From Bifidobacterium asteroides (GTDB lineage Bacteria > Actinomycetota > Actinomycetes > Actinomycetales > Bifidobacteriaceae): a stretch of DNA of 64,000 nucleotides. The position numbers were made by a program, and so were the translations under genes. Below are positions 53,119-62,081 of this stretch, in pieces. The stretch is from positions 62,001 through 126,000 of the forward strand of contig NZ_QGLK01000001.1 in assembly GCF_003202755.1 (NCBI RefSeq), read 5' to 3'. Within the stretch, counting starts at the first letter, position 1, and each line of letters starts with the position of its first letter. Below the pieces are notes generated by a model that was not told the origin of the DNA, ran no database searches, and was given only the letters and a program-made list of their open reading frames with translations.

Positions 53119-54453
53119 ATGTCGGAAACAGGTTGGGATTGGGCGGCCCTGATAGTGGTCGTCATTCTCTTTGCAGGGCTGGCCCTGCTGAGCAGGAGGA
53201 CCAAGGTCAATTTCAGTTGGCGGGTCATCATAGCGACGGTGCTGGGAATCCTGGTGGGTGTGGGCTTCTCAGGTCACACGACCTATGTGGGGGCATTCGG
53301 TAACGTCTGGTCCGAGGTCATATCGGCCCTCGTGGTGCCCCTCCTGCTCTTCAGCATCATCGCCAGCATCAGCCGCATCGGCGGGTCAGGTCGGTTGAAG
53401 AACATCAGTGTGAAGACCATCGTTCTGCTCATGGTCAACACCTTCACAGCCGCCGTGATCGCCCTGGTTCTGGGGCTGCTCTTCCAGGTCGGCAAGGGGT
53501 TCAACCAGGCCCTGCCCAAGGGGGCCAAGCCTCACGAGGTGCCGGGAGTGCTCGATACCCTGATCGGCCTCTTCCCTTCGAATTTGGCGGAAAACTGGGC
53601 CCAGAACCAGGTCATTCCCGTCGTTATCTTCGCCATCCTCCTGGCGGTCTCTCTGAACAAGGCTGCCTCAACCCCGCGCGGCGAGCAGAGCGTGGCCCCC
53701 TTCAAGGCTTTCGTGGAAGCCGGCAATGTGGTCCTGTCCAAGGCCACCCAAATCGTGGTCGGCTTCACCCCCTATGCGGTCCTCTCCCTGATCGCAGCCG
53801 CCATTGGTCGCAGCAACCTGAAGAGCCTTCTGCCCCTGCTGGCTGTTCTATTGGTGGCCTACCTGGGTCTGGCCATTCAGCTCTTCCTGGTCCAACCCCT
53901 GATCCTGGCCCTGGTCGGCAGGGTCAATCCTCTGCCTTTCTTCCGCTCCCTTTGGCCGGCGGGCGTGGTGGCCTTCACCTCCGAGAGCAGCATCGGCACC
54001 ATTCCTGTTACGGTCCGTCAGCTGCGCTCTGCCGGCGTTCCCGAAGAGACGGCTTCCTTCGTGGCCAGTCTGGGAGCCAATCTAGGCATGCCCGGATGCG
54101 CCGGACTCTGGCCTGTTCTCTTGGCGGTCTTCGCCATCAATGCTCAGGGAATTCCTTACTCCCCCCTGCGTTTTGCCCTCCTGATCGTCTTTGCTCTGGT
54201 GGTTTCCGTGGGAACGGTGGGTGTGCCAGGCACAGCCACGATCACCGCCACCTCTCTCTTCACGGCGGCTGGCCTGCCCGTACCCTTCATCGCTATCATG
54301 CAGCCTATTTCTCAGATTGTGGATATGGGCCGCACGCTGGTGAATGTGGCCGGTGCCGCCAACACGGCAGTCATCGTGGCCAGGACCGAGAACGAGCTGG
54401 ACCTTGACCTCTACAAGGGTCGCGAGGTCTTCGACGACCAGGATATTGAATGA
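53119..54453 (+). CDS. DAACS-family dicarboxylate/amino-acid:cation symporter
   Basis: 444 aa, ATG at 53119 with GGGAG upstream. Eight or so transmembrane helices and re-entrant loops are predicted. It has the Ser-rich loop (TSESSIGTIPVTVRQL) and the LGANLGMPG motif characteristic of the dicarboxylate/amino acid:cation symporter family, followed by VGTVGVPGTATITAT. Members take up glutamate, aspartate, C4-dicarboxylates or cystine with Na+ or H+; the substrate cannot be fixed by eye. It is monocistronic and ends at a terminator shared with the tRNA gene. Confidence 0.88.
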   Translation: MSETGWDWAALIVVVILFAGLALLSRRTKVNFSWRVIIATVLGILVGVGFSGHTTYVGAFGNVWSEVISALVVPLLLFSIIASISRIGGSGRLKNISVKTIVLLMVNTFTAAVIALVLGLLFQVGKGFNQALPKGAKPHEVPGVLDTLIGLFPSNLAENWAQNQVIPVVIFAILLAVSLNKAASTPRGEQSVAPFKAFVEAGNVVLSKATQIVVGFTPYAVLSLIAAAIGRSNLKSLLPLLAVLLVAYLGLAIQLFLVQPLILALVGRVNPLPFFRSLWPAGVVAFTSESSIGTIPVTVRQLRSAGVPEETASFVASLGANLGMPGCAGLWPVLLAVFAINAQGIPYSPLRFALLIVFALVVSVGTVGVPGTATITATSLFTAAGLPVPFIAIMQPISQIVDMGRTLVNVAGAANTAVIVARTENELDLDLYKGREVFDDQDIE

Positions 54454-54591
54454 CATCGAATGACTGGTCTCTATAACATTGCAAGCCGTATGGTCGGGCG
54501 GCAGGCGGCAAGAGGATGAACCATCCTGTCCCGACCTGTAGCTGTCGGGATATCGAGTAGTCCGAACAGCCACGGTTGTCATCGGACCAAT

Positions 54592-54636
54592 AAAAAATGT
54601 CTTCGACCGACATCAGTCAGCCGAAGACATTTTCAT
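54592..54636. terminator. Bidirectional terminator between the symporter and tRNA-Leu
   Basis: ATGTCTTCG (54598-54606) pairs with CGAAGACAT (54622-54630), extended by flanking A-run (54593-54597) and TTTT (54631-54634), so it has a U-tract in either direction. Confidence 0.85.
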
Positions 54637-54643
54637 TTCTTCG

Positions 54644-54726
54644 TGCGAACGGAGGGAGTTGAACCCTCACGAGCATCAGCTCACTGCCACCTGAAGACAG
54701 CGCGTCTACCATTCCGCCACGTTCGC
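54644..54726 (-). tRNA. tRNA-Leu (anticodon CAG)
   Basis: 83 nt on the minus strand. The acceptor GCGAACG pairs with CGTTCGC and the discriminator is A. The D-arm is GGCGGAATGGTAGACGC and the anticodon arm is CTGTC-TTCAGGT-GGCAG, giving CAG. A variable arm typical of class II tRNAs and a T-arm with GGTTCAACTC follow. CCA is not encoded. A terminator hairpin follows directly. Confidence 0.95.
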
Positions 54727-54782
54727 AGACAACTGGAAAGGTTAGCACGGTTGTCTATGCGACGCAATAATGGCGTGTTGGT

Positions 54783-56081
54783 TCAGCCCTTGGATCCGTG
54801 GGCGTAGAATCTGGTCAGCGTCTCCTTCTTGTACTCGTCAAAGTAGCCGCTGTCGATGGACTGGCGGATTTCGTCCAGCAGCCTTACAAAGAAGCGTTCG
54901 TTGTGAATGGTGGCCAGTGTGTAGCCGTTGAGCTCATGGGCGCGAAGCAGATGGTCAATGTAGGCCCGGGAGTAGTGGGTGCAGGTGTAGCAGTCGCAGT
55001 CTTCTTCGATGGGTCTGAAATCAGTTTTGAACTGGGCGCGCTTGATGTTCCAGCGGCCGTCACGGGTGAAGACGGCTCCGTTGCGCCCACAACGGGCTGG
55101 GGATACGCAGTCGAAGGTGTCTCCGCCGTTCTCCACGCCTGCGAAGATGTCGTCTACAGCGGCGATGCCCAGTACATGCCTGGGTCGGGATTCGGGCATT
55201 TCGTCGCAGATCCAGGCGCAGGTCTGCCCCAGCAGCCGTTTCTCTATGGCGCCTCCTATGCCCACGCCGTCGAAGTCCAGGGAGGCGATTTGGCGGGCGG
55301 CACGTCGGCGCAGATCCTCATAGTTGGCCCCCTGCACCACGCCGAACAGGGCCTGGTAGGGCTTGCCGGTCCGTGCCTGGGTCAGCCTGTGGTGCTCGTC
55401 CACGCAGCGTTTGGCCCAACGGAAGGTGCGCTCCACCGACTGCTCCTGGTAGGTGCGGGTGTTCATCAGGGTGGTCAGCTCGTCAAAGGAGAACATGATG
55501 TCGGCTCCGATGCGGTGCTGGATGCCCATGGAGATCTCAGCCGAGAAGCGATGCCGGTCGCCGTTGAGCGGGGACTTGAAGGTGACCCCGTCCTCGTCCA
55601 CAAAGGCCAGGCGCTCCTTGCCTTCGGCGATCACCTGGTCCGACTTCATGCCGGTCACGTCCATGGCCAGGGTCTTCTTGAATCCGGCACCCAGCGAGAG
55701 GACCTGGAAGCCGCCCGAGTCGGTGTAGGTGGGGCCGTCCCAGTTCATGAACCGGGCCAGGCCTCCTGCTTGGTCCAGAATGTCGGGGCCGGGGCGTTCA
55801 AACAGATGGAAGGCGTTGGCCAGAAGGACCTGGGCGCCCAGCTGCCGCATTTGCTCGGGCAGGACGGCTTTCATGGCCGCCTGGGTGGCCACGGGGATGA
55901 ATGCGGGGGTATGGATGTCTCCGTGAGGAGTGTGGATGATGCCGGTGCGGCCGTAGCGGCGGCCATTGTGCCCCAGGCCATCGGGGCTGTCAGGCAGGCG
56001 GTTCAGGGTCTCGAATGAGAATGCGGCGCGGTCGCCGGGTCGGCCCGGCGTGGCTCCCAGCGGGTTGGTGATCAGGCTCAT
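54783..56081 (-). CDS. tgt: Queuine tRNA-ribosyltransferase
   Basis: 432 aa, ATG at 56081 with GGAG upstream. It swaps guanine-34 of GUN-anticodon tRNAs for queuine or its precursor. The TIM-barrel catalytic motif TDSGGFQVLSLG and the zinc-binding cluster (CDCYTCTHYSRAYIDHL, Cys-x-Cys-x2-Cys...His) are both intact, so the enzyme should be active. No queuosine-synthesis genes are visible nearby, so the cell may salvage the base. It lies downstream of no other gene on its strand. Confidence 0.97.
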   Translation of the reverse strand: MSLITNPLGATPGRPGDRAAFSFETLNRLPDSPDGLGHNGRRYGRTGIIHTPHGDIHTPAFIPVATQAAMKAVLPEQMRQLGAQVLLANAFHLFERPGPDILDQAGGLARFMNWDGPTYTDSGGFQVLSLGAGFKKTLAMDVTGMKSDQVIAEGKERLAFVDEDGVTFKSPLNGDRHRFSAEISMGIQHRIGADIMFSFDELTTLMNTRTYQEQSVERTFRWAKRCVDEHHRLTQARTGKPYQALFGVVQGANYEDLRRRAARQIASLDFDGVGIGGAIEKRLLGQTCAWICDEMPESRPRHVLGIAAVDDIFAGVENGGDTFDCVSPARCGRNGAVFTRDGRWNIKRAQFKTDFRPIEEDCDCYTCTHYSRAYIDHLLRAHELNGYTLATIHNERFFVRLLDEIRQSIDSGYFDEYKKETLTRFYAHGSKG

Positions 56082-56312
56082 GGCTCCACTGTATCCAAGA
56101 CATCCAACCGTTCTGTTGTGCCCTGTGTACAGTCGATGTGACTTTCATACAATGTCCAGACAACATTCAGCATTTCGCCTCTAGACTTGGAAGCAATGCA
56201 CGCGAGGACCCGCTTCGCCTGTCAGCCGGAAACAGCAAAAAGCGCGGGCGACGGGGTAGATTGACAAGCGTGACCGAATAGCAGGCAGCGGCATCGATCC
56301 AAAGGAGCAGAA

Positions 56313-58199
56313 ATGGCTGAAGAGCACAAGGCCGACCCTTGGAGGGGCGGCGATGACGATCAGTCCTGGCAGCCAAGCCACATCGAGCGCGGGGCCGCCA
56401 GTCAAGAGCAGGAGACGGGAGCTTCCAAAGACCAGACCGACTCTGCTCAAGTCCCCGCGCCAGAAGAAGGGGATCAGCAGACTCAGGCTTGGGACCAGAG
56501 GCCCACGACCCCTATTGCCATGCCTGGCGGCGATGCACGACCCGCGACTACGGAAAACGGGTCGAATGGCGATAGCGGCACCGGCGCTTCAGCCTCCGCC
56601 TCCAGTGGCTCGGCCACGGGGCAGGATGCGCCGACGCAGCGGCAGCCTTATTATCGGCCTGCGCCCGAGTATGGAGCATATGCGCCAGCAGGCTCACGTC
56701 CGCCTGCCAACAATCAGGGTCAGCAACAACCCAATCAGCAGCCCAACCAGCAGCCTAACCAGGGATATGGCTCAGGTCCTCAGCAGGGCTTCTTCGGGCA
56801 GTACGGCCAGCCAGGCCAGTTCGGTCAGAACGGCCAGCCACGTCAGAACGCCGGCCAGAACCCCCAGGGCGGCCAGCCTTCCGGCCAGGGCCCCTATGTG
56901 CCTTTCGGATCCGGCGGCATCAACGGTCGGCCTGGTCCCGCCCACAACGCCAGCAGCAACATGAGCGGCACGGGCAAGTACGTCTTCACCGCCGTGGTGG
57001 CTGCCCTGGTGGCTGCAGCTCTCATGCTGGGCCTGGGCTGGGCGGCTCTGTCCAACGGATGGATCACCCTGCCCTCGTCCTCCTCGCTGAGCGGAGTCTC
57101 CTCCAACTCCTCGGGCCAGGGCACAGCCAAGGTCGAGGGCGGGCAGGCTCCTGACTGGCAGGGCATCAGCAAGCAGGTCTCCGAGTCCGTCGTCTCCATC
57201 CAGGTACAGACCAAGAGCGGGGTGGGGGCCGGATCAGGCGCGGTCTTCGATACCCACGGTCATGTGGTCACTAACAACCACGTGGTCGATGGCGCCCAGG
57301 AGATTCACGTCACCCTCTCCAACGGACAGATGTACACGGCCAAGGTGGTCGGCACCGACACCACAGCCGATCTGGCCATCCTCAGCCTGGATCAGGCACC
57401 CTCCGACCTGAAGCCTGTGAAGTTCGCCGACTCCGAAAAGCTGGCTGTGGGCGAGAACGTCATGGCCATCGGCAACCCCCTGGGCTACGAGAACACGGCC
57501 ACCACCGGCATTGTCTCGGCTCTGAACCGCCCGGTCTCGGTCATGGACGAGAGCAACAACAACCCCATTGTGACCAACGCGATCCAGCTGGATGCGGCCA
57601 TCAACCCCGGCAACTCGGGCGGCCCCACCTTCAATGCGGCTGGCGAGGTCATCGGAATCAACTCTTCCATCGCCTCCATGGCCTCCTCCAAGTCCGAGGC
57701 AGGGTCCATCGGCATCGGATTCGCCATCCCATCCAACCTGGTCAAGCGAGTTGCTGATGAGATCATCAAGGACGGCAAGGCCAAGCACGTCTCCCTGGGC
57801 GTCACCATCCAGAGCAGCACGGCCCAGGCCGACGGAGTCACCCGCGGCGGCGCCAAGGTCACCAATGTGGTTTCGGGCTCCCCGGCTGACAAGGCCGGCA
57901 TCAAGGTCGGAGACACCATCGTGGCCTTCAATGGCCATGCTGTCAACAACAACTACTCCCTGCTGGGCTTTGTCCGGGCTGCAGCCTTCGGCGACTCGGT
58001 CAAGATCACCGTGGTACGCGACGGCAAGACCGCCGAGGTGAACGCCACCTTGGATAGCGAGGAGCAGGCCGTTCAGGGCAAGCCTAGGACCAACAGGAAG
58101 AACTCGGGCGGCAGTGGCCAGGACGGCGACTCCGACCAGGGCGGTTCGGGCGACGACGATGACTCCATGGATCCCTTCCGCTTCTTCTTCGGGCAGTGA
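56313..58199 (+). CDS. HtrA/DegP-like serine protease with PDZ domain
   Basis: 628 aa, ATG at 56313 with AAAGGAG upstream. A long cytoplasmic N-terminus (1-215), rich in Gln, Pro, Gly and Asn, precedes one transmembrane helix (about 222-245). The extracellular trypsin-like domain has triad His323 (TNNHVV), Asp353 (TTADLAIL) and Ser435 (GNSGGP). A PDZ domain follows (about 500-595, GVTIQSSTAQADGV and following). A short acidic tail ends it. It degrades or refolds envelope proteins under stress. The Gln-rich tail is a common actinobacterial feature, function unknown. Confidence 0.95.
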   Translation: MAEEHKADPWRGGDDDQSWQPSHIERGAASQEQETGASKDQTDSAQVPAPEEGDQQTQAWDQRPTTPIAMPGGDARPATTENGSNGDSGTGASASASSGSATGQDAPTQRQPYYRPAPEYGAYAPAGSRPPANNQGQQQPNQQPNQQPNQGYGSGPQQGFFGQYGQPGQFGQNGQPRQNAGQNPQGGQPSGQGPYVPFGSGGINGRPGPAHNASSNMSGTGKYVFTAVVAALVAAALMLGLGWAALSNGWITLPSSSSLSGVSSNSSGQGTAKVEGGQAPDWQGISKQVSESVVSIQVQTKSGVGAGSGAVFDTHGHVVTNNHVVDGAQEIHVTLSNGQMYTAKVVGTDTTADLAILSLDQAPSDLKPVKFADSEKLAVGENVMAIGNPLGYENTATTGIVSALNRPVSVMDESNNNPIVTNAIQLDAAINPGNSGGPTFNAAGEVIGINSSIASMASSKSEAGSIGIGFAIPSNLVKRVADEIIKDGKAKHVSLGVTIQSSTAQADGVTRGGAKVTNVVSGSPADKAGIKVGDTIVAFNGHAVNNNYSLLGFVRAAAFGDSVKITVVRDGKTAEVNATLDSEEQAVQGKPRTNRKNSGGSGQDGDSDQGGSGDDDDSMDPFRFFFGQ

Positions 58200-58212
58200 T
58201 CCAGGACTGAAC

Positions 58213-58253
58213 CCAGGGGCCGCATCCGTCAGTTTGGCGGGTGCGGCCCCTGG
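58213..58253 (+). terminator. Terminator after the HtrA-like gene
   Basis: A sixteen-base stem, CCAGGGGCCGCATCCG (58213-58228) with CGGGTGCGGCCCCTGG (58238-58253) and one wobble, 13 bases after the stop. No strong T-run follows. Confidence 0.7.
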
Positions 58254-58353
58254 TCATACTCGCCGCGGTATAGGCTTGATATGTCAAGAGCAGAAGAGAG
58301 CCGTGATCCGGCTACGGCTGTCAGGTAGACAAGTCCGGAGCGGGGAAGTGGTC

Positions 58354-60321
58354 ATGTCAAGAATCCTGGGTTTCGCCAAGAAGGTCCCCATGCTTTGGGT
58401 GGTTCTGGTCTGCGGGCTGGTCATGGGCCTGCTTTGGCACCCCTATCGCCAGGCTGCCCAATGGCTGGTCGCCGTCCTGGTGGCCGTCTCGCTTGTGGAC
58501 ACCCTCAAGGGGATGATCGATGACGTGCGCCAGGGCCACGTGGGCGTGGACATCCTGGCCGTGGTCGCCATCCTCTCCACCCTCGCCGTCCAGCAGTACT
58601 GGGCCAGCTGGGCTGTGGTCCTCATGCTCTACTCGGGAGACGCAATCGAGCAGTACGCCGGGAACAAGGCGCAGAACAACCTGACCGTCCTAGTCCAGGC
58701 CGCCCCTCAGGTGGCCCATGTGGTTCAGGCAGAGCTGCCGGAGGGAGAGCATGTCCTTCCCAAGGAGAGCGACTGGAACACGGTGGATGTCGATAAGGTC
58801 CGTCTGAACGACCTCCTGGTGGTCAAGCCCGGCGAGACCGTGCCCGTCGATGGCGAGCTGATCAGCCCAACCGCCACCTTGGACATGTCCACGATTAACG
58901 GCGAACCCATGCCCCGCAGGCTCTACCAGGACGCCCAGGTCATGTCCGGAGCGGTCAACGGCTCGGGCACCTTCCTGATGCGGGCCCGGCAGCTGGCCCG
59001 GGACTCCCAGTACCAGCGCATTCTGAACCTGGTGCGCTCCGCCCAGAACTCACGGGCTGCAGTCGTCAGAACAGCCGACCTGATGGCGGTCCCCTTCACC
59101 GTGGTGGCCTTCATCATCGCCTGCGTGGCCTGGATCATCTCCGGTGTGCCGACCCGGTTCGCCCAGGTTCTGGTCCTGGCAACCCCCTGCCCTCTGCTGA
59201 TTGCCGCACCTGTGGCCTACATGGCCGGGACCGGGAGGCTGGCCAAGGCGGGGCTGCTGATCAAGACCCAGGACGTGATCGAGAATCTGGGTCGGGTCTC
59301 GCACATCTTCTTCGATAAAACCGGCACGTTGACCGTCAAACGTCCCCAGGTAGCCAAGATTGACCTGCCTGACGGCGGGAAGCAAAAGGTCGATACAGAC
59401 CGTATTCTGGCCATGGCGGGCGCTGTGGAGTCCTACTCGGTCCACATCCTGGCCAACGGAATAGCTGAGGCCGGGGCCGCCGCCCAGGAGCGACTGCGGG
59501 CACAGGGCAAGGGCGAGACCCATCTGCATGCGCGGGAGGTTCAGGAGGACTCCGGCAACGGGGTCCAGGGCCAGGTCGATGGTCACCAGGTCAAGGTGGG
59601 CAGGGCCCAGTTCGTGGCCGACGGGCATTCAAATGATTTATTCGGTCCCCTGGCGCCTGATGAGATGGCCTCCTATGTTTCCATTGATGGGGTCCTTGCC
59701 GCCAGGGTCGTCATGAAGGACGTGCCCAGGTCGGATGCCGCCCAGACCATCACCCAGCTGCGGGAGTTGGGCATCACCCGTCTATCCATGGTCACCGGCG
59801 ACAAGGAGGACTCGGCCCGGATCATCGCCGACCAGGTGGGCATCACCGACGTGCATGCCGGCCTCTTCCCCGAGGACAAGGCCGATCTGATCGCCAAGGC
59901 TTCCAGGGAGGAGCCCAATCGGCAGCCCTTCTGGGACATCTGGCTGTCCAAATTCCTTGGTGAGTCAGTGACCAAATCCATCACCCTGATGGTGGGGGAC
60001 GGGGTCAACGATGCTCCGGTCCTGGCCGCCGCCGACGTGGGCATGGCCATCACCGACGGGACCACTACGGCCGCCTCCGAGTCCGCCCAGGCCGTGATCA
60101 TGAATGACGACATCGCCTGCCTGCCCAGGTCAATCACCATCGCCCGCAGGACCAAGCGGGTCATGCTTCAGGCGGTCATGCTGGGGCTGACCCTGGCCAC
60201 AGTGGGCATGCTCTGTGCCGCCTTCGACCTGATTCCGGTGGTTGTCGGCGCCTTTACCCAGGAGGCCATCGACGTGGTTTCCATCCTCTGGGCCCTGACT
60301 GCGCTGATAGACCGGGACTGA
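58354..60321 (+). CDS. P1B-type heavy-metal ATPase of unassigned specificity, no N-terminal metal-binding domain
   Basis: 655 aa from the ATG at 58354 (GGGAAG upstream); an earlier in-frame start would run into the previous gene and is rejected. Transmembrane helices and an actuator domain (INGEPMPR in place of TGE) lead to the membrane motif Thr-Pro-Cys279-Pro. The phosphorylation site Asp321 is in FDKTGT, and VGDGVNDAPVLAAADVGMAI is the hinge. The usual HP motif reads SVHILA, lacking Pro. Transported metal is unknown; it resembles P1B pumps with TPCP more than CopA. It is probably monocistronic. Confidence 0.85.
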   Translation: MSRILGFAKKVPMLWVVLVCGLVMGLLWHPYRQAAQWLVAVLVAVSLVDTLKGMIDDVRQGHVGVDILAVVAILSTLAVQQYWASWAVVLMLYSGDAIEQYAGNKAQNNLTVLVQAAPQVAHVVQAELPEGEHVLPKESDWNTVDVDKVRLNDLLVVKPGETVPVDGELISPTATLDMSTINGEPMPRRLYQDAQVMSGAVNGSGTFLMRARQLARDSQYQRILNLVRSAQNSRAAVVRTADLMAVPFTVVAFIIACVAWIISGVPTRFAQVLVLATPCPLLIAAPVAYMAGTGRLAKAGLLIKTQDVIENLGRVSHIFFDKTGTLTVKRPQVAKIDLPDGGKQKVDTDRILAMAGAVESYSVHILANGIAEAGAAAQERLRAQGKGETHLHAREVQEDSGNGVQGQVDGHQVKVGRAQFVADGHSNDLFGPLAPDEMASYVSIDGVLAARVVMKDVPRSDAAQTITQLRELGITRLSMVTGDKEDSARIIADQVGITDVHAGLFPEDKADLIAKASREEPNRQPFWDIWLSKFLGESVTKSITLMVGDGVNDAPVLAAADVGMAITDGTTTAASESAQAVIMNDDIACLPRSITIARRTKRVMLQAVMLGLTLATVGMLCAAFDLIPVVVGAFTQEAIDVVSILWALTALIDRD

Positions 60322-60409
60322 GTTCATTCCGCGACGCTTGGTGAAAGTCCCGGGGATGGAGCCCAACTAGCTCTGTTCCCGACCGTCGCTTTGCGTTAGG
60401 CTGACAAGC

Positions 60410-61906
60410 ATGAGCGATAATAATGTCAACGATTCCACCATGCCCGCACCGGCCCGCGGCGAGGAAGCCGGCTCCCCCCTGCGCGTGGCCGTCATAGGCG
60501 CGGGGCCGGCAGGGGTCTACGCCTCTGACATCCTGCTGCGGCAGCTTCGGGAGAAGGGTGCCGACCTGGGTCTGGGCGACCGGGCCCGGATCGATTTGTT
60601 CGAGAAGTTGCCCGTTCCCTTCGGTCTTGTCCGTTACGGCGTGGCCCCGGACCATCCCAGCATCAAGTACATCGCCGGCGCCTTGGAGAAGACCCTGGAC
60701 AACCCCGAGATCCATCTCTATGCGGATGTAGAGTTTGGCAGGGACATCAACCTGGATGATCTGCTTCAGCGCTACGATGTCGTGCTCTTCGCCACCGGTG
60801 CCGTGGACGACCGCCCCTTGGAGATCGCCGGCCACGAGCTTGATGGCGTTCACGGGGCCGCCCACTTCGTCGAATGGTATGACGGCTATCCCGACGCTGG
60901 CCAGAACTGGCCCCTGGATGCCAAGCAGGTGGCCGTCATTGGAGGCGGGAATGTGGCCATGGATGTCTCCAGAATCCTGATGCGCCGGGCCGACGACCTG
61001 CTGGGCACGGACATCCCCGATAATGTCTACCAGGGGATCCAGGGCAACCAGGCCCGCGAGCTGCACATGTTCATCCGTCGTGGCCCGGCCCAGGCCAAGT
61101 TCTCGGTCCAGGAGCTGCGTGAGCTGGAGAAGTTGCCTGGAGTGCAAATCGTCATCGACGAAGAGGACTTCGACCTGGATCAGGAGACCATCGACCGGGC
61201 CGGTGCCGACAAGCTGACCCGGCAGATGTTGGAGGAGCTTTACACCATCAGGGAGATGGCCGAGGACATGGCTGAGGACGGCGGTGTCGACTTCGAAGGC
61301 AATCCCGCCGACCGCCATTTCTATATGCACTTCTACCGGATGCCTGCCGCAATCATTGGCCAGGACGGCAAGGTGACCGGCATTCGCGTGGAGAAGACCA
61401 AGGTCACGCCCGAGGGCACCATGGAGGAGACCAGCCAGTACGAGGAGTACCCGGTACAGGCCGTCTATCACGCCATCGGCTACAAGCCCGCCGAGGTTCC
61501 CGGCATTCCCTATGATTTCTCTGGCTACACCCTTTCCAACGTCCACGGTCGTGTGACCACTGCTCCCGAGGGGCAGGACGGCCGGCCCATCGACCGCCTC
61601 TACGCCACGGGCTGGGCCAAGCGAGGACCTGTGGGGTTGATCGGATCCACCAAGTCCGATGCCCTGGAGACCATCGGCAACATGCTGGATGACCTGGCAG
61701 CCAGCCCGACTCGCGGCCGCTTTGCCCAGGACCGGGACGACGATTCAATTGACCGTTTTCTGGCGGGCAAGGGCATCCAGCCTATCGACTTCGCCGGCTG
61801 GAAGCGGGTGGATGCCTACGAGCGGGCCGAAGGCGCCAAGGTCGGCCGCGAGCACATTAAGGTCATCGATCCCGACCGGCTTCGCCAGCTCGCCCACGGC
61901 GAGTAG
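60410..61906 (+). CDS. FprA-like NADPH:ferredoxin/adrenodoxin reductase
   Basis: 498 aa, ATG at 60410. The FAD-binding Rossmann motif VAVIGAGPAGVYASDILL opens the protein, and the NADP-binding motif VAVIGGGNVAMDVSRIL lies near residues 180-196. The sequence FGLVRYGVAPDH is a hallmark of adrenodoxin-reductase-type FprA. It transfers electrons between NADPH and ferredoxin in the cytoplasm. A strong terminator follows, so it is likely a single-gene unit. Confidence 0.93.
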   Translation: MSDNNVNDSTMPAPARGEEAGSPLRVAVIGAGPAGVYASDILLRQLREKGADLGLGDRARIDLFEKLPVPFGLVRYGVAPDHPSIKYIAGALEKTLDNPEIHLYADVEFGRDINLDDLLQRYDVVLFATGAVDDRPLEIAGHELDGVHGAAHFVEWYDGYPDAGQNWPLDAKQVAVIGGGNVAMDVSRILMRRADDLLGTDIPDNVYQGIQGNQARELHMFIRRGPAQAKFSVQELRELEKLPGVQIVIDEEDFDLDQETIDRAGADKLTRQMLEELYTIREMAEDMAEDGGVDFEGNPADRHFYMHFYRMPAAIIGQDGKVTGIRVEKTKVTPEGTMEETSQYEEYPVQAVYHAIGYKPAEVPGIPYDFSGYTLSNVHGRVTTAPEGQDGRPIDRLYATGWAKRGPVGLIGSTKSDALETIGNMLDDLAASPTRGRFAQDRDDDSIDRFLAGKGIQPIDFAGWKRVDAYERAEGAKVGREHIKVIDPDRLRQLAHGE

Positions 61907-61933
61907 GCGATCGGTCTTAGATCGGCAGTGGCG

Positions 61934-61982
61934 GGGCCTGGATGAGGATTCATGAAAAATCCTCATCCAGGCCCTTTTTTCT
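61934..61982 (+). terminator. Strong rho-independent terminator after the FprA-like gene
   Basis: A perfect 17-base stem (61934-61950 with 61958-61974, GGGCCTGG... and ...CCAGGCCC) is followed by six T. Confidence 0.92.
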
Positions 61983-62081
61983 TGATCTGCACTAGCATTA
62001 CCGGGTGCTCACAGTAGGCGGATAGATCCGGCCCAGCTATCATTGTCGTTAGAGCCCTTCACGGAATCGAAGGAGCGTGGC

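Noticed and set aside
54798-56018. Long frame antisense to tgt
   Set aside because: The minus-strand Tgt has intact catalytic and zinc motifs.
54798-56081. preQ1 riboswitch or queuosine gene cluster near tgt
   Set aside because: No que genes and no recognisable preQ1 aptamer were seen in the region upstream of the tgt start.
60254-61546. 430-codon frame antisense to the FprA-like gene
   Set aside because: The plus-strand reductase has clear FAD and NADP motifs; the reverse frame has no recognisable domain.
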